Source of the DNA: Microbacterium sp. Nx66
Lineage (GTDB): Bacteria > Actinomycetota > Actinomycetes > Actinomycetales > Microbacteriaceae
Assembly: GCF_904066215.1 (NCBI RefSeq)
Contig: NZ_LR880474.1
Location: 2,542,001-2,606,000 of the forward strand
Length of the DNA stretch: 64,000 nt
Direction: 5' to 3'
Shown here piece after piece: positions 33,156-42,213 of the stretch; positions within the stretch are counted from its first letter, which is position 1, and every line of letters starts with the position of its first letter. Made by a program: the position numbers and the translations under genes. The notes under the pieces were generated by a model. That model worked only from the letters and a program-made list of their open reading frames with translations. It did not search any database and was not told the origin of the DNA.

Positions 33156-33929
33156 TCAACGCACGCTAGTCTGCACCGGCTCGAGAAGGAACAGCTGACC
33201 GTCGAGCGAGCCGACGCGAGCGATGACGTGGACGTTGTCGCCAACGCCGAGCGTGTCGGGGACGTCACCTGTGAGATGCAGGTCGTTCGTGATGTTGACG
33301 TCACGGAACTGGAAGCTGGGGCCGCCGTTCGAGTGGGTCTCGCTGTAGTCGCCGCTGACGATGAGGATGTCGTACCGGGTGGTGTAGCCCTCGTGATTGT
33401 TCATCGCTCCGATGGCGCCATCGAACTCGATCAGCTGGCCGGAGTACTTCTGCGCGAAGGCCTCGACGGTGGGGCCTTCAGCGGGACCTGTGAGCAGAGA
33501 CGCGAGGTCGGCGTTGTTCTCGATCGTGTGCGTCGGTTCCTCGGCAGGAGCACTTGCGACGGGTTCTTCCGCCTCCGTCGACGGTTCGTCACGCGGCGCG
33601 ACGGCTTCCGTGCTCGGAGTGCTCGCCGGCGCAGCGGTGTCGTCCTTGTCTCCGGCGATGGTCGCCATGATGCCGATGAAGACGCCCAGGACCACGAGCA
33701 CGCCGCCGATGATCGCGCACAGCTTCCACGGCAGGGGCGGCTTCGGCCGACGGAACACCAGCTCGGTGCGGAGCTTGCCGGGATTCTGGCTGACCAGCTC
33801 CCAGCCGTCCTTCTCCCACTTGGAGATCATGAGCTTCTCGGTGCCGCGGACGGTCTGGACGGTCTTCGTCTCGTGCTTCACGGTCTCGGATGCGGTGGCA
33901 GCCTGAGGGCGCGCGCCAGTGTTCGTCAT
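33156..33929 (-). CDS. DUF4839 membrane protein
   Basis: 257 aa. The N-terminal ~65 residues are cytoplasmic (MISKWEKDGWELVSQNPGK is DUF4177-like). One membrane helix lies at ~70-90, an acidic Pro/Thr/Glu-rich linker follows, and the C-terminal DUF4839 domain contains YDILIVSGDYSETHSNGGPS and NVHVIARVGSLDGQ. Probably an anchored extracellular OB-like domain. Function unknown. Confidence 0.75.
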   Translation of the reverse strand: MTNTGARPQAATASETVKHETKTVQTVRGTEKLMISKWEKDGWELVSQNPGKLRTELVFRRPKPPLPWKLCAIIGGVLVVLGVFIGIMATIAGDKDDTAAPASTPSTEAVAPRDEPSTEAEEPVASAPAEEPTHTIENNADLASLLTGPAEGPTVEAFAQKYSGQLIEFDGAIGAMNNHEGYTTRYDILIVSGDYSETHSNGGPSFQFRDVNITNDLHLTGDVPDTLGVGDNVHVIARVGSLDGQLFLLEPVQTSVR

Positions 33930-34075
33930 CGGGTCTCCCTCCCAGATCCCCGGGAGGACAGCTCACTGCCGGGTCATCGTGAGCATATCGGCTGGATGGC
34001 CGGTCCAACGACGAACGCGAGCGTGCACAGGGGGTCCGCTAATCTCAGCTGAGGAGACCTGAACATGGAGGAATC

Positions 34076-34759
34076 ATGGGCCTGTTTGACAAGGTGAAGG
34101 ACGCTGCCTCGCAGGCAGCTCAGGCGGGCATAGACAAGGCGCGGTCCGTAGTCCCGGGCGCGGCCCCTGCCGCAGACCCGACTGCTGCTCCGGTCGCTGC
34201 ACCCGCCGCGGCGGAACCGCAGCCGATCATCGAACTGGAGAGCCACATCGACGGCAAGAACGCGAAGGTGCGGCTCTGGCCTGACCGGCTTGAGTGGGAG
34301 CGCCCGCGGGGCGTCTCCGGCGGGAAGATCACCGCCGGCGTCCTGACAGCCGGCGTTTCGCTGCTCGCGACCGGTGTGAAGGGCGGCACGGACGAGCACG
34401 ACATGGTGCTGCTCAAGCACGTCACCAATGTCACCAGCCGCAAGGACGGACTGATGTACTACGCGGTCGACGTGCAGACGTCTTCCGGCGCTGTGGTGAA
34501 CACGATCACCTTCCGAGTGAGCAAGGACGAGGCGGCGCAATTCCGCTCGGCGATCCTCGGAGCGATGCAGGAGCAGGAAGCGAAAGCCTCGGCGCCGGTC
34601 GTCGTCCAGGCAGCGGCGCCCGCCGCTGCTCCCGCACCGGCGGCCGCTGCTCCGGACCTCACCGCTCAGCTGCAGCAACTCGCAGCGTTGCGAGATGCCG
34701 GCGTGCTGACGGAGGAGGAGTTCGTGGCGAAGAAGGCGGACATCCTCGCGAGGATCTGA
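34076..34759 (+). CDS. PH-like / SHOCT domain protein
   Basis: 227 aa. An N-terminal amphipathic helix (MGLFDKVKDAASQAAQAGID) leads to an Ala/Pro linker. A PH-like beta domain (~55-170) follows, then a second Ala/Pro linker and a SHOCT motif at the end (LAALRDAGVLTEEEFVAKKA). Similar layout to the DUF2510 protein at 20707. Function unknown. Confidence 0.75.
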   Translation: MGLFDKVKDAASQAAQAGIDKARSVVPGAAPAADPTAAPVAAPAAAEPQPIIELESHIDGKNAKVRLWPDRLEWERPRGVSGGKITAGVLTAGVSLLATGVKGGTDEHDMVLLKHVTNVTSRKDGLMYYAVDVQTSSGAVVNTITFRVSKDEAAQFRSAILGAMQEQEAKASAPVVVQAAAPAAAPAPAAAAPDLTAQLQQLAALRDAGVLTEEEFVAKKADILARI

Positions 34760-34777
34760 CTTCATCTACGACACGAG

Positions 34778-34810
34778 GAGCCGCCCGGGCAATGAAGCCG
34801 CGGGCGGCTC
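34778..34810 (+). terminator. Intrinsic terminator
   Basis: GAGCCGCCCG (34778-34787) pairs with CGGGCGGCTC (34801-34810), followed by TTTCGTTT. It lies 19 bp after the SHOCT gene. Confidence 0.85.
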
Positions 34811-34951
34811 TTTCGTTTCTGGCGTCAGGGGTTGCCAGGGTCGAGCGCTTGCGCCGGATGTATGGGTGGTGGATCCTGATGGGGCCGGATGGCGTCGGGT
34901 CTCCGTCGCTGACCGGCTTCTGAGGATGAGGCTGGGGAGACCTCATGCGGG

Positions 34952-35320
34952 ATGCCCCACTCCGTCGCCCCCCCGGCGGCGCGTGAGGCATCCCGCAATC
35001 CCGTCGCCCTGCTTGTGACCCTGGGGAACTTCATGGCCGAGGCCGAGCGGGAGCCGGGCCTGCTCGAGCAGATGAGAGCGCAAGGAAACCAACCTCGGTG
35101 CCAGGAACTCACCGACGTGCTCCAGGACCTGCAGCAGCGCGGAGCTGTGCGTGCGGACATCGATGTCGACACCATCGTCAGCCTGTGTTTCGGCAGCTAC
35201 TTCGCCGACTTCAACCGATTCGGCGGCGACGTCCCCGCCGACCTCCCCGAACGAGTGGCGTCCGCCCTGTGGCCGGCCATCGCCGCCTTCCGGATTCAGC
35301 GCAGATGGAACCCTCGGCTG
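34952..35320 (+). pseudogene. TetR-type regulator, C-terminal remnant
   Basis: The translated stretch ALLVTLGNFMAEAEREPGLL, ELTDVLQDLQQRGAVRADID and IVSLCFGSYFADFNRFGG is a TetR C-terminal domain. No HTH is present upstream, and the frame runs on past the expected end into sequence shadowing the XRE gene. Decayed regulator. Confidence 0.6.
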
Positions 35321-35325
35321 GTCAG

Positions 35326-35580
35326 CTATAGGCGCGACTCCTCCATGAGTTGTGCGACAGACAGACCGAACGATGCGGTGATACCAGTCAGTGTGGACAT
35401 GCGTGGATTCGACGGTGCCGTAGAGTCCTTCGCGCTACTCGAGCGACCGACTTCGATGAGTTGGAGCTGGTTCTTGGTGATGCCCACGCGGCTCGCGAGC
35501 ATTTCCTGAGTCACTCCGAGCGCCTTTCGGCGCGCGCGGACGACGCCACCGAAACTCTGGGCTGCTTCCGGACTCCACAT
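35326..35580 (-). CDS. XRE-family HTH protein
   Basis: 84 aa from the ATG at 35580. The HTH_XRE domain runs VVRARRKALGVTQEMLASRV then GITKNQLQLIEVGRSS; LTGITASFGLSVAQLMEES completes the fold. Little beyond the DNA-binding domain, as in phage-type or antitoxin regulators. It is convergent with the TetR remnant. Confidence 0.8.
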   Translation of the reverse strand: MWSPEAAQSFGGVVRARRKALGVTQEMLASRVGITKNQLQLIEVGRSSSAKDSTAPSNPRMSTLTGITASFGLSVAQLMEESRL

Positions 35581-35713
35581 CACACACCACGATCTACAGG
35601 AGGGGCGGCGCGACTCATCTATGGACCCGCCCGTTGGACATGTCCAACGGTACAAGCCGAGATCATCATTTTCGGGCATACCGCTTGAAAGCCATTTAAA
35701 AAATGACTACGTG

Positions 35714-36319
35714 CTAGGTCGTGTCTCCTAAGCGTTTGAGCCAGAGGGTGATGGCTCGTAGGACGGCGCCGCCGCGGTAGCTGAGGGCGAGTTTGTCGTA
35801 GCGGGTCGCGAGGCCGCGCCACTGTTTGCCTTCGTTGAAGCCGCGTTCGACGACATTGCGGCCCTTGTAGTCCGCGATGTCGTAGCTGACCGGCCGTCCG
35901 CCTCGGGAGCCGCGCCGCACGCGATGCCCTCGCTGGTCGGCCGGTTCGGGGATCACCGCGACGATCCCGCGTTCACGCAGGTGCGTGCGGATCGCGCGTG
36001 ACGAGTAGGCCTTGTCGCCACGAACCCGGTCGGGACGAGTGCGCGGTCGACCTGGTCCGCGGCGGGCGACGCGGAGATGCTCCATCAGGACCGGGAACAT
36101 CGGCGCATCACCGGCCTGACCGGGACCGACCAGCACCACCAGGGGGAGACCGTGACCATCGACGAGGTGATGGATCTTCGTACTCAAACCGCCCCGTGAC
36201 CGGCCGATTGCATGGTCAGGTGGCTCCTTACGCAGATTCTTGTAACTCGATAGATCCCCCTGTGTCGCGCGGGAGGTTCGTCGCGTGCTGATGAGCACGG
36301 TTGATCGTCGAATCCACAC
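35714..36319 (-). CDS. IS5-family transposase, OrfB part
   Basis: DDE catalytic half: IGRSRGGLSTKIHHLVDGHG, then VRGDKAYSSRAIRTHL and GRNVVERGFNEGKQWRGLA with the Glu. It overlaps OrfA by 92 bp, as expected for programmed frameshifting, and has no sensible start of its own. It ends GDTT-stop where the stop is in the flanking CTAG. Confidence 0.85.
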   Translation of the reverse strand: MWIRRSTVLISTRRTSRATQGDLSSYKNLRKEPPDHAIGRSRGGLSTKIHHLVDGHGLPLVVLVGPGQAGDAPMFPVLMEHLRVARRGPGRPRTRPDRVRGDKAYSSRAIRTHLRERGIVAVIPEPADQRGHRVRRGSRGGRPVSYDIADYKGRNVVERGFNEGKQWRGLATRYDKLALSYRGGAVLRAITLWLKRLGDTT

Positions 36320-36657
36320 TCACAGCCCAGTCGATCTCGCCCGCAGCGTCCGCGGCGGCAAGGATCGCCGCGTAGATCTGGTCCCATGTCCCGTCACCAC
36401 TGAATCGGCGGTGACGTTTCCACGCCGTCTGCCACGGCCCGAACTCTGCCGGCAGATCCCGCCACGGCGATCCCGTCCGGAACGGCCAAACGATGCCCTC
36501 GACCACCCGCCGATGATCCTGGAACGGCCGGCCACCCTTCGCCGACGCGGCCGGCATCATTGGCTCGATCTGAGCCCACTCGGCATCCGAGAGAGAAGAG
36601 GTACGCGACACGCCCTCAACCCTGCCCCAACCACACCCAAGGGTTAGGAGACACGCC
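35718..36657 (-). mobile_element. IS5-family element, complete
   Basis: 940 bp flanked by the target duplication CTAG (35714-35717 and 36658-36661). Terminal repeats start GTCGTGTCTCCTAA and, read inward from the right end, GGCGTGTCTCCTAA. It carries two overlapping ORFs as in the IS427 group. The transposase stop is supplied by the TAG of the target duplication. Confidence 0.88.
36228..36611 (-). CDS. IS5-family transposase, OrfA part
   Basis: 127 aa from a GTG at 36611: VSRTSSLSDAEWAQIEPMMP, RVVEGIVWPFRTGSPWRDLP and the first catalytic Asp in WAVSVDSTINRAHQHA. Translation probably shifts into OrfB near RDTGG. Confidence 0.82.
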   Translation of the reverse strand: MSRTSSLSDAEWAQIEPMMPAASAKGGRPFQDHRRVVEGIVWPFRTGSPWRDLPAEFGPWQTAWKRHRRFSGDGTWDQIYAAILAAADAAGEIDWAVSVDSTINRAHQHATNLPRDTGGSIELQESA

Positions 36658-36751
36658 CTAGCTGAAAGCAGCGCAAGTCCCGCAGTGTCCGGGGGCAGGA
36701 CCGACGCGCGCGCCGGTGACACCCTTCAACCTGAACCCTCGTCACTTACGC

Positions 36752-36768
36752 CGATAGCCCGGATAAGG
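36752..36768 (+). repeat. Half copy of the 27-bp dyad
   Basis: CGATAGCCCGGATA (one change from the copies at 19049 and 20549) is followed by a G-run that joins the IS30 left end. The TTATCG half is missing. Confidence 0.45.
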
Positions 36769-36771
36769 GGG

Positions 36772-38099
36772 GGGCGGTCTCAACCCACCAACGCACCACG
36801 AGGGTCGATGATGCGTTGTCGTGGAGGCTGGGATGAGTGTGGTGACGTCGCTGCCAGCGGCAGTACAGGACGTCGTGTGGCAGGCATGGGGCGAGGGCGA
36901 GTCACTGCGGCGGATCGCCGATCGGGCCGGCGTCCCGTCGCATCACGTGCGCCGGTACTTGCTGCGTCATGGTGGGGTGCGACCCGCGTTGCCGAGACGC
37001 TCCCCACGGCATCTGAGTCCAGGTGAGCGGGAAGAGATCTCGCGTGGGATCGCTGCTGGTCTTTCTGCCCGGGCGATCGCCGAAGGGTTGGGGCGGTCGG
37101 CGTCGACGGTCTCGCGCGAGATCGCCCGCAACGGCGGCCGTGACGCCTACCGTGCGACGGTCGCCGATGAGCGTGCCCGCGTCGAAGCCCGGCGGTCGCG
37201 GGTGCCGCGTCTCGCGAGCGACGAGCGGCTGCGGGCGGTGGTGCTCTCGCGGCTCGAGCTGGACTGGTCCCCGCAGCAGATCGCGGCGTGGCTGCGCCGC
37301 GAACATCCCCACGAGCCGGGCATGTGGGTCTCGCACGAGACGATCTACCGCGCTGTCTATCTGCCGGCATCGCGGAACCTGCCGAAGAGCACGTACCAGC
37401 GGCTGCGGTCCGGTCGCACGATGCGCCGGCCCCGGCTCGTGAAGCGATCGCACGGGCGAGGGCATCTGCGCGACATGGTCTCCATCCACCACCGCCCCGC
37501 CACCGTGACCGACCGGCTCGAGCCGGGTCATTGGGAAGGTGACCTCGTCATGGGCAAGCGCCCGAGCGCGGTCGCGACCCTCGTCGAGCGCACCACCCGC
37601 TACCTGAAGATCGTGCCGCTGCCCGACGGGATCAAGGCCAAGGACGTCAGCATCGCGGTCGCCCGCGCCCTGTTCAACGTCCCACCCGGCATGTGCAAGT
37701 CCCTGACCTGGGACCGCGGCCGCGAGATGGCCGACCACGCCTTCCTCAGCGCACTCATCGACGCCCCGGTCTACTTCTGCGACCCCCGCAGCCCGTGGCA
37801 GCGCGGCACCAACGAGAACACTAACCGCCTCCTGCGCCAGTACCTCCCGCGGCGCACGAACATGAACGCGACGAGTAACGACGAGCTCGAACGCATCGAG
37901 AGGCTCCTCAACGAACGGCCTCGGCAGGTCCTTGAATGGGCGGCGCCGACGGAGAGGTTTCTTGAGACCGCAGCGGCGGCTCGAGAATTGCGCCGGTCGA
38001 TGAGCAGATCCGACGCAGGCGTGCGAGCTGTAGCTGAGGAATGAAGCCGGGGCAGGCAATGAGAATCGGCGACTGTGATGTGTCTCTGCGAGACCGCCC
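36772..38099 (+). mobile_element. IS30-family element
   Basis: About 1.33 kb between the inverted repeats GGGCGGTCTC (36772-36781) and GAGACCGCCC (38090-38099). No clear target duplication is visible; G-rich flanks hide it. One intact transposase. Confidence 0.82.
36833..38044 (+). CDS. IS30-family transposase
   Basis: 403 aa. The ATG at 36833 has GGAGG 6 nt upstream. It has a HTH_38 domain (LSPGEREEISRGIAAGLSAR then GRSASTVSREIARNGG) and a DDE core with LEPGHWEGDLVMG, SLTWDRGREMADH and the Glu in PWQRGTNENTNRLLRQYLPR. Complete and probably active. Confidence 0.93.
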   Translation: MSVVTSLPAAVQDVVWQAWGEGESLRRIADRAGVPSHHVRRYLLRHGGVRPALPRRSPRHLSPGEREEISRGIAAGLSARAIAEGLGRSASTVSREIARNGGRDAYRATVADERARVEARRSRVPRLASDERLRAVVLSRLELDWSPQQIAAWLRREHPHEPGMWVSHETIYRAVYLPASRNLPKSTYQRLRSGRTMRRPRLVKRSHGRGHLRDMVSIHHRPATVTDRLEPGHWEGDLVMGKRPSAVATLVERTTRYLKIVPLPDGIKAKDVSIAVARALFNVPPGMCKSLTWDRGREMADHAFLSALIDAPVYFCDPRSPWQRGTNENTNRLLRQYLPRRTNMNATSNDELERIERLLNERPRQVLEWAAPTERFLETAAAARELRRSMSRSDAGVRAVAEE

Positions 38100-38169
38100 A
38101 CCGGGGATACCCCTTCGAGTCAGGAGGGCGACCAGCGTGGGCGTGGCGCCGGTCTGGGCGCAGCCACGA

Positions 38170-38646
38170 TCACATCGGGCTTGTCACGTGGACGATCCTG
38201 AGTGGGCCTTCTTCAGGTGTGGGCGTCTCGAACCCGTCGATGTACGCGATCGCTCGCTCGCGCGACACAGCGATGTCGTCCGGGCCGGAGTTCTCGCGCT
38301 GGGCCAACCTGTCCAGGAGGATCGACCGCCTGGTGTCCAGGTAGTAGACGACCGGGACGACGCCGAGGGGGGCGCAGAGCCGCCTGAACTCATCGCGCGA
38401 GGCACGGGACCAGAACGAGGAGTCCACGACGACGCCCTTCCCCTGCTTCACACAGTCGACGAGCTTGTCCTGGAGCGTTCCGTTGACGACCTGGCGCGCG
38501 TCGTCGCCGATCGGGTGGGTCCGGTGCCCGAGGGCCCACGCCTCGCCGTCGAACGAGACCCTGACATAGCCCCGGGCCTCCAGGCCACGCGCGTAGGTCG
38601 ACTTCCCCGATCCAGCCGGACCGCACATGAGGATGACCTGGTCCAC
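38170..38646 (-). CDS. P-loop kinase-like ATPase (zeta-toxin / polynucleotide-kinase type)
   Basis: 158 aa from a GTG at 38646. The P-loop is MCGPAGSGKSTYARGLEARG, followed by VRVSFDGEAW, the second acidic strand VVVDSSFWSRASRDEFRRL and a lid region with basic residues. The AAA_33 family phosphorylates small molecules or nucleic acids. No partner gene. It stands between IS30 and the recombinase. Confidence 0.78.
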   Translation of the reverse strand: MDQVILMCGPAGSGKSTYARGLEARGYVRVSFDGEAWALGHRTHPIGDDARQVVNGTLQDKLVDCVKQGKGVVVDSSFWSRASRDEFRRLCAPLGVVPVVYYLDTRRSILLDRLAQRENSGPDDIAVSRERAIAYIDGFETPTPEEGPLRIVHVTSPM

Positions 38647-38904
38647 GTAGCCAACCCTATGCGGGCTCAACGCAGGTGAGGGACAAAGGCGGTGACGCCC
38701 GGGTAGGAGTCGAGGGCTGCATGACCACCTACGGCCGACATCACCCGGAAATCCGCTTGACCATACCGCCGTGCCGTAAGCCGATCCCCTACCGAGACAC
38801 CCCGCGCACGCCCACGCGGCGAGGCAGCACCTTGATGTCGACTGTCTCGATAGACCCGCTCGAAAATCTGCCGGTGAGGGCTGCCTATCTGCGACACTCA
38901 CGGC

Positions 38905-39504
38905 ATGACCGCGACGCTCATCGGGTACGCACGCTGCTCGACCGCCGAACAAGACCTCACCGCCCAACGCCAAGCGCTCGAGACGATGGGAGTCGACCCG
39001 AGACGCGTCTACGTCGACCAGGGCGCGACCGGCACCCACCGCGACCGGCCCGGGCTCCGCGAGGCCCTGGCCGCGACCCGGTCCGGGGACACGCTCGTGG
39101 TGACCAAGCTCGATCGCCTCGCCCGCTCGATCCGCGACGCGCGCGACATCGTCGACGAGCTCACCACCCACGGCGTCCGGCTGCAGATCGGAGGCACCGT
39201 CCACGACCCCAACGACCCGGTTGGCCGGCTGCTGCTCAACGTGCTCGCGATGGTCGCCGAGTTCGAGGCTGACCTGATCCGCGCCCGCACCCGCGAAGGC
39301 ATGGCCATCGCGAAGGCAAAGGGCAAGCTCAAGGGCCGCAAGCCCAAGCTCACTCCTGCCCAGGAGCGTCACCTCGTCGACCTCCACCACGCCGGCAACC
39401 ACACCTCCGCCGAGATCGCCGAGCTCTTCGGGGTCTCCCGCGCGACCGTCTACCGCGCCGTCGGACGTGCTCGACCTCTGGCAGCACGCTCGGGCGAGGC
39501 CTAG
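38905..39504 (+). CDS. Serine recombinase (resolvase/invertase)
   Basis: 199 aa. The catalytic Ser is in IGYARCSTAEQDL, with the downstream motifs LVVTKLDRLARSIRD and EFEADLIRARTREGM. The C-terminal HTH is HTSAEIAELFGVSRATVYRA. A small Tn3/Hin-type enzyme. It could act on the 27-bp dyads described at 19049 and 20549, whose size fits serine-recombinase crossover sites; that link is inference. Confidence 0.92.
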   Translation: MTATLIGYARCSTAEQDLTAQRQALETMGVDPRRVYVDQGATGTHRDRPGLREALAATRSGDTLVVTKLDRLARSIRDARDIVDELTTHGVRLQIGGTVHDPNDPVGRLLLNVLAMVAEFEADLIRARTREGMAIAKAKGKLKGRKPKLTPAQERHLVDLHHAGNHTSAEIAELFGVSRATVYRAVGRARPLAARSGEA

Positions 39505-39513
39505 CCTCGATCC

Positions 39514-39780
39514 ATGTGGAGACGTCATAAGCCGAAGCCGCTGAATGAGGTCGATCGCTGGATCAACGAGGGCCAGTCTGCCACCGTCGAGGACCGGCTC
39601 AACACCATCGCGCACCAGCACGCCGGACACTCGGAAGACGAGGTCCGAACCGCGCTGCAGTCCGCGAGGATCCCAGCTCCCGCGTCGGTGATCGACGGGC
39701 TCGCGTCCCGGATCTCTGTCCTCGAGCCCGCCCAAGGGACACGGGCCACGGTGCGCATGCGCACCCACGATCCCCGCTGA
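39514..39780 (+). CDS. Hypothetical protein downstream of recombinase
   Basis: 88 aa starting MWRRHKPKPLNEVDRWINEG, nine bp after the recombinase stop and probably co-transcribed. Basic N-terminus, helical middle (QHAGHSEDEVRTALQSARIP). No family recognised. Confidence 0.5.
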   Translation: MWRRHKPKPLNEVDRWINEGQSATVEDRLNTIAHQHAGHSEDEVRTALQSARIPAPASVIDGLASRISVLEPAQGTRATVRMRTHDPR

Positions 39781-39984
39781 GCTCGACGCTAGAGTTCCTC
39801 GGAGTGAAGGTGGTGCGTTGATCGGTTGAGACCGCCGGGTCTTATCGTGCCCAATGGGCCAGACGTTGAAGTGAGGTGGGGCTGAGTTGCTGATCGGCGT
39901 CTGAGCAGTGCTCGAGCGGGATCGCGAGGGGTCGATCGTCTGCAAAGTAGATTCGGGCAGCAACCGGACCGATACGCTTCGACC

Positions 39985-40368
39985 GTGAACATGAAGTCGC
40001 TCGCCGCCGTCGCTGTCCTCGCTACCCTCCTCCTGAGTGGATGCTCAGCAACGACGAAGCCGTCGTTGCTCGACGCCCCCGAGGGGTACCAGAACATTGA
40101 GAATGAACTCGCAATTCGCGAGGCCCCGGACGGTACCGCGTGCTCTATCTCGAGCGTCGGATGCCGTGTTGTGGAGGCGTTCGCGATCCAGGACTGCCCG
40201 AATGGCGCCTACATCGAGGCGAGGGTGCTGGACGGGGGTGGCGTCGTCATCGGTATGACGAACGCCACGCTCCCCGCTCTTAAGGCTGGTGACTATGGCA
40301 GGTTCGAGATGCTGATCTCGGAAGCCGGAGCTGCGAGCACGGAGCTATCGACCCTGAGGTGCAACTAA
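39985..40368 (+). CDS. Small secreted lipoprotein
   Basis: About 127 aa; GTG at 39985 or ATG two codons later. Signal peptide with lipobox LLLSGC. The mature part has cysteines at CSISSVGC and a terminal LRCN, suggesting disulfides. Unknown function. The preceding 204 bp have no visible gene. Confidence 0.7.
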   Translation: MNMKSLAAVAVLATLLLSGCSATTKPSLLDAPEGYQNIENELAIREAPDGTACSISSVGCRVVEAFAIQDCPNGAYIEARVLDGGGVVIGMTNATLPALKAGDYGRFEMLISEAGAASTELSTLRCN

Positions 40369-40525
40369 GCGAGGGCGACGGCGGGCTTCACGTGATCTCG
40401 CCAGCCTTCAGGGCGCGCTTGATCTCCTTCAGCGATCGCCAGGGGCGACTGCTCCCGTAGTGACGTTTCTGGAGTCGGAAGCCGCCTGCCCCCGCAACCG
40501 GGCGATCCAGGGCGGCGCTGTATAG

Positions 40526-40636
40526 CTCGCCGCGACCGGTGGCGCACCGCTCTTTGCGCTGGGCCTGATCTGGGGCAGCGTGATCGTTGCAGGAATCCTG
40601 CTCCTGCGCGCCCGCGGCCGAGCGCATACCACCTGA
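40526..40636 (+). pseudogene. Sortase sorting-signal remnant of a surface protein
   Basis: An open stretch without a start reads LAATGGAPLFALGLIWGSVI, then VAGILLLRARGRAHTT and stop. This is a typical actinobacterial LAATG-type sorting signal: motif, membrane helix, basic tail. A TAG immediately upstream ends the frame, so the rest of the protein is gone. It lies in the 409-bp gap 40369-40777, which otherwise holds only the next terminator. Confidence 0.6.
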
Positions 40637-40645
40637 CGCACACCA

Positions 40646-40681
40646 AAGAGCGGTGCAGACCGGGTGGGTGTGCCCGCTCTT
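40646..40681 (+). terminator. Hairpin after the surface-protein remnant
   Basis: AAGAGCGG (40646-40653) pairs with CCGCTCTT (40674-40681). It sits 10 nt after the remnant's stop, consistent with the lost gene's own terminator. Confidence 0.55.
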
Positions 40682-40777
40682 CGATTAGGCGGTGAGGAAC
40701 GCGCAATGTCGCCCTGTCGCTTGTAGCGCGCAGCCGCTAATCATCGTAGGACGGGTCGGGTCGATAGGATTCGGCTC

Positions 40778-41683
40778 ATGAACGAGCAATCCGCGGCGTC
40801 GGAGCCAGGGTCGGCGGGGCACCGTAAACGGAACCTGATCATCGCGGCTGTCGCCGTGGTGGCTCTTGTTGCTGCAGGCATCACGACGAGTGTCGTTGTA
40901 GCGGATGCGAATGCTCGCGCCGAGGCCCAGGCTGCAGCCGATGCGCAAGCCGAGGCTGAGCGCGTCCAGGCGGAACAGGACCATGCAGACGCACTCGAAG
41001 AGGCGCAGACCGCGTTGGAAGCGGGCGAGTCTCGCTACGCCGAGTCAGAACCCTACGGCGACGCTGCGAAGCGGGAAGAGCTTCGGACGGAGATCGACGC
41101 CCTCATCAAGTTGCTCGACTCGTCGGAGCCGACGACCGGGGAGTTGAAGGACGCGGCGACCTCTGTGGACATCGCAATCCTGTTGGTTGGTTCGAAAGAG
41201 CAACGCGATGCAGAGCTGGCAGCTGCGGCGGAGAAGGCGCTCGACAATCAGTACGAGACCATGGCGGCGTCATTCGAGGGGAACGGGACGTCCTCTCCAT
41301 TCGACGGCCGCGAGTACTGCGAGTACCTGCATGAGTACTACACCCCAGACAACGTGTATCCGATGTTGTGGGGAGACCAGACCGAGTCACGTCAGATTGA
41401 TATCGCCGCGGTGCGCGTGTATTGCCCGGAGTTTGCTCCGAAAATGGACATGGTGCTCGGTGGCTTTTACGACGGTGATCACATCGTCGGTCAGACGATC
41501 CAGCCGGGGACGTACCGAACGGCGGCGGGAGTGAAGGACTGCTATTGGGAGCGCAACGACGGCTCCGGTGACATCCTCGACAACAACTTCGTCGGAGCAG
41601 CGCACAACGGCGTCACAGTGACCGTGAACGCGGGCGAGGGCTTCACGACGAACGGCTGCGGCCTCTGGATTCCTGTGGGGTAG
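40778..41683 (+). CDS. Hypothetical membrane-anchored protein
   Basis: 301 aa. Membrane helix at ~20-42 (LIIAAVAVVALVAAGITTSV), an Ala/Glu-rich coiled-coil to ~150, then a Cys-containing extracellular domain ending GTYRTAAGVKDCYWERNDGS and TVTVNAGEGFTTNGCGLW. This ending is like repeats in actinobacterial excreted proteins of unknown function. It lies just upstream of structured element copy 1. Confidence 0.7.
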   Translation: MNEQSAASEPGSAGHRKRNLIIAAVAVVALVAAGITTSVVVADANARAEAQAAADAQAEAERVQAEQDHADALEEAQTALEAGESRYAESEPYGDAAKREELRTEIDALIKLLDSSEPTTGELKDAATSVDIAILLVGSKEQRDAELAAAAEKALDNQYETMAASFEGNGTSSPFDGREYCEYLHEYYTPDNVYPMLWGDQTESRQIDIAAVRVYCPEFAPKMDMVLGGFYDGDHIVGQTIQPGTYRTAAGVKDCYWERNDGSGDILDNNFVGAAHNGVTVTVNAGEGFTTNGCGLWIPVG

Positions 41684-41696
41684 TAGGAGACCCTGG

Positions 41697-41843
41697 CGAC
41701 CGCTCCCTTCCGCTCGATTGCTGGGAAGCGTTGACGAACTGCCCCAGCAATCGAGCACAGCAGAGCGGTGAGAATCCGCGTGATTCTGGAGAAGCCGCGT
41801 GCGGGGTCATAAGGGGTGGCGACCCGTCGGGGCTTATGACCCC
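41697..41843 (+). repeat. Three-hairpin structured element, copy 1
   Basis: Hairpin 1: GCTCGATTGCTGGG (41712-41725) with CCCAGCAATCGAGC (41743-41756); an outer CCGCTC/GAGCGG alternative also pairs. Hairpin 2: AGAATC/GATTCT. Hairpin 3: GGGGTCATAAG (41803-41813) with CTTATGACCCC (41833-41843). Begins CGACCGCTC like the other copies. It fills the 236-bp gap after the membrane protein, and no coding sequence is evident. Confidence 0.8.
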
Positions 41844-41919
41844 GAGCTAGATCGCGTAATAGCATGCACGTTGTTGAGCTCAGAGGAGTGGTCAGCGCGG
41901 AGTGCGATACGTTCGGGGC

Positions 41920-42144
41920 ATGGTGAAGCAGTTCGATGACCTCTCTTCGGCGCTCCGAGAGTTCAGGATGCCCATGGAGAACCACACCGCGATCTACCAG
42001 ATCAAGAACGTGGTCGGGGGATTCGCGCCCGGGATCAAGGTGCGCAAAGACCTGATCATCGCTCAGCGCCTCGACGGCAAGCCTGAGATCAGATCGGGTT
42101 GGGATCCGTTAGCGGCTTCATCTCTGAGGAGGAAGCCGCGGTAG
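41920..42144 (+). CDS. Hypothetical small protein
   Basis: 74 aa starting MVKQFDDLSSALREFRMPME, with HTAIYQIKNVVGGFAPGIKV. Located 76 bp after structured element copy 1. No domain recognised; moderately convincing coding pattern. Confidence 0.4.
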   Translation: MVKQFDDLSSALREFRMPMENHTAIYQIKNVVGGFAPGIKVRKDLIIAQRLDGKPEIRSGWDPLAASSLRRKPR

Positions 42145-42213
42145 CTGCGGGCGGGCGTTCGAAGCGCCCGAGCGATCGCGGTAACGGCTTGTGGCGTGTG
42201 GACCTGCCTGTGC

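Noticed and set aside
36902..38101. 399-codon minus-strand frame across the IS30 element
   Set aside because: Mirror of the IS30 transposase, which has all DDE motifs on the plus strand.
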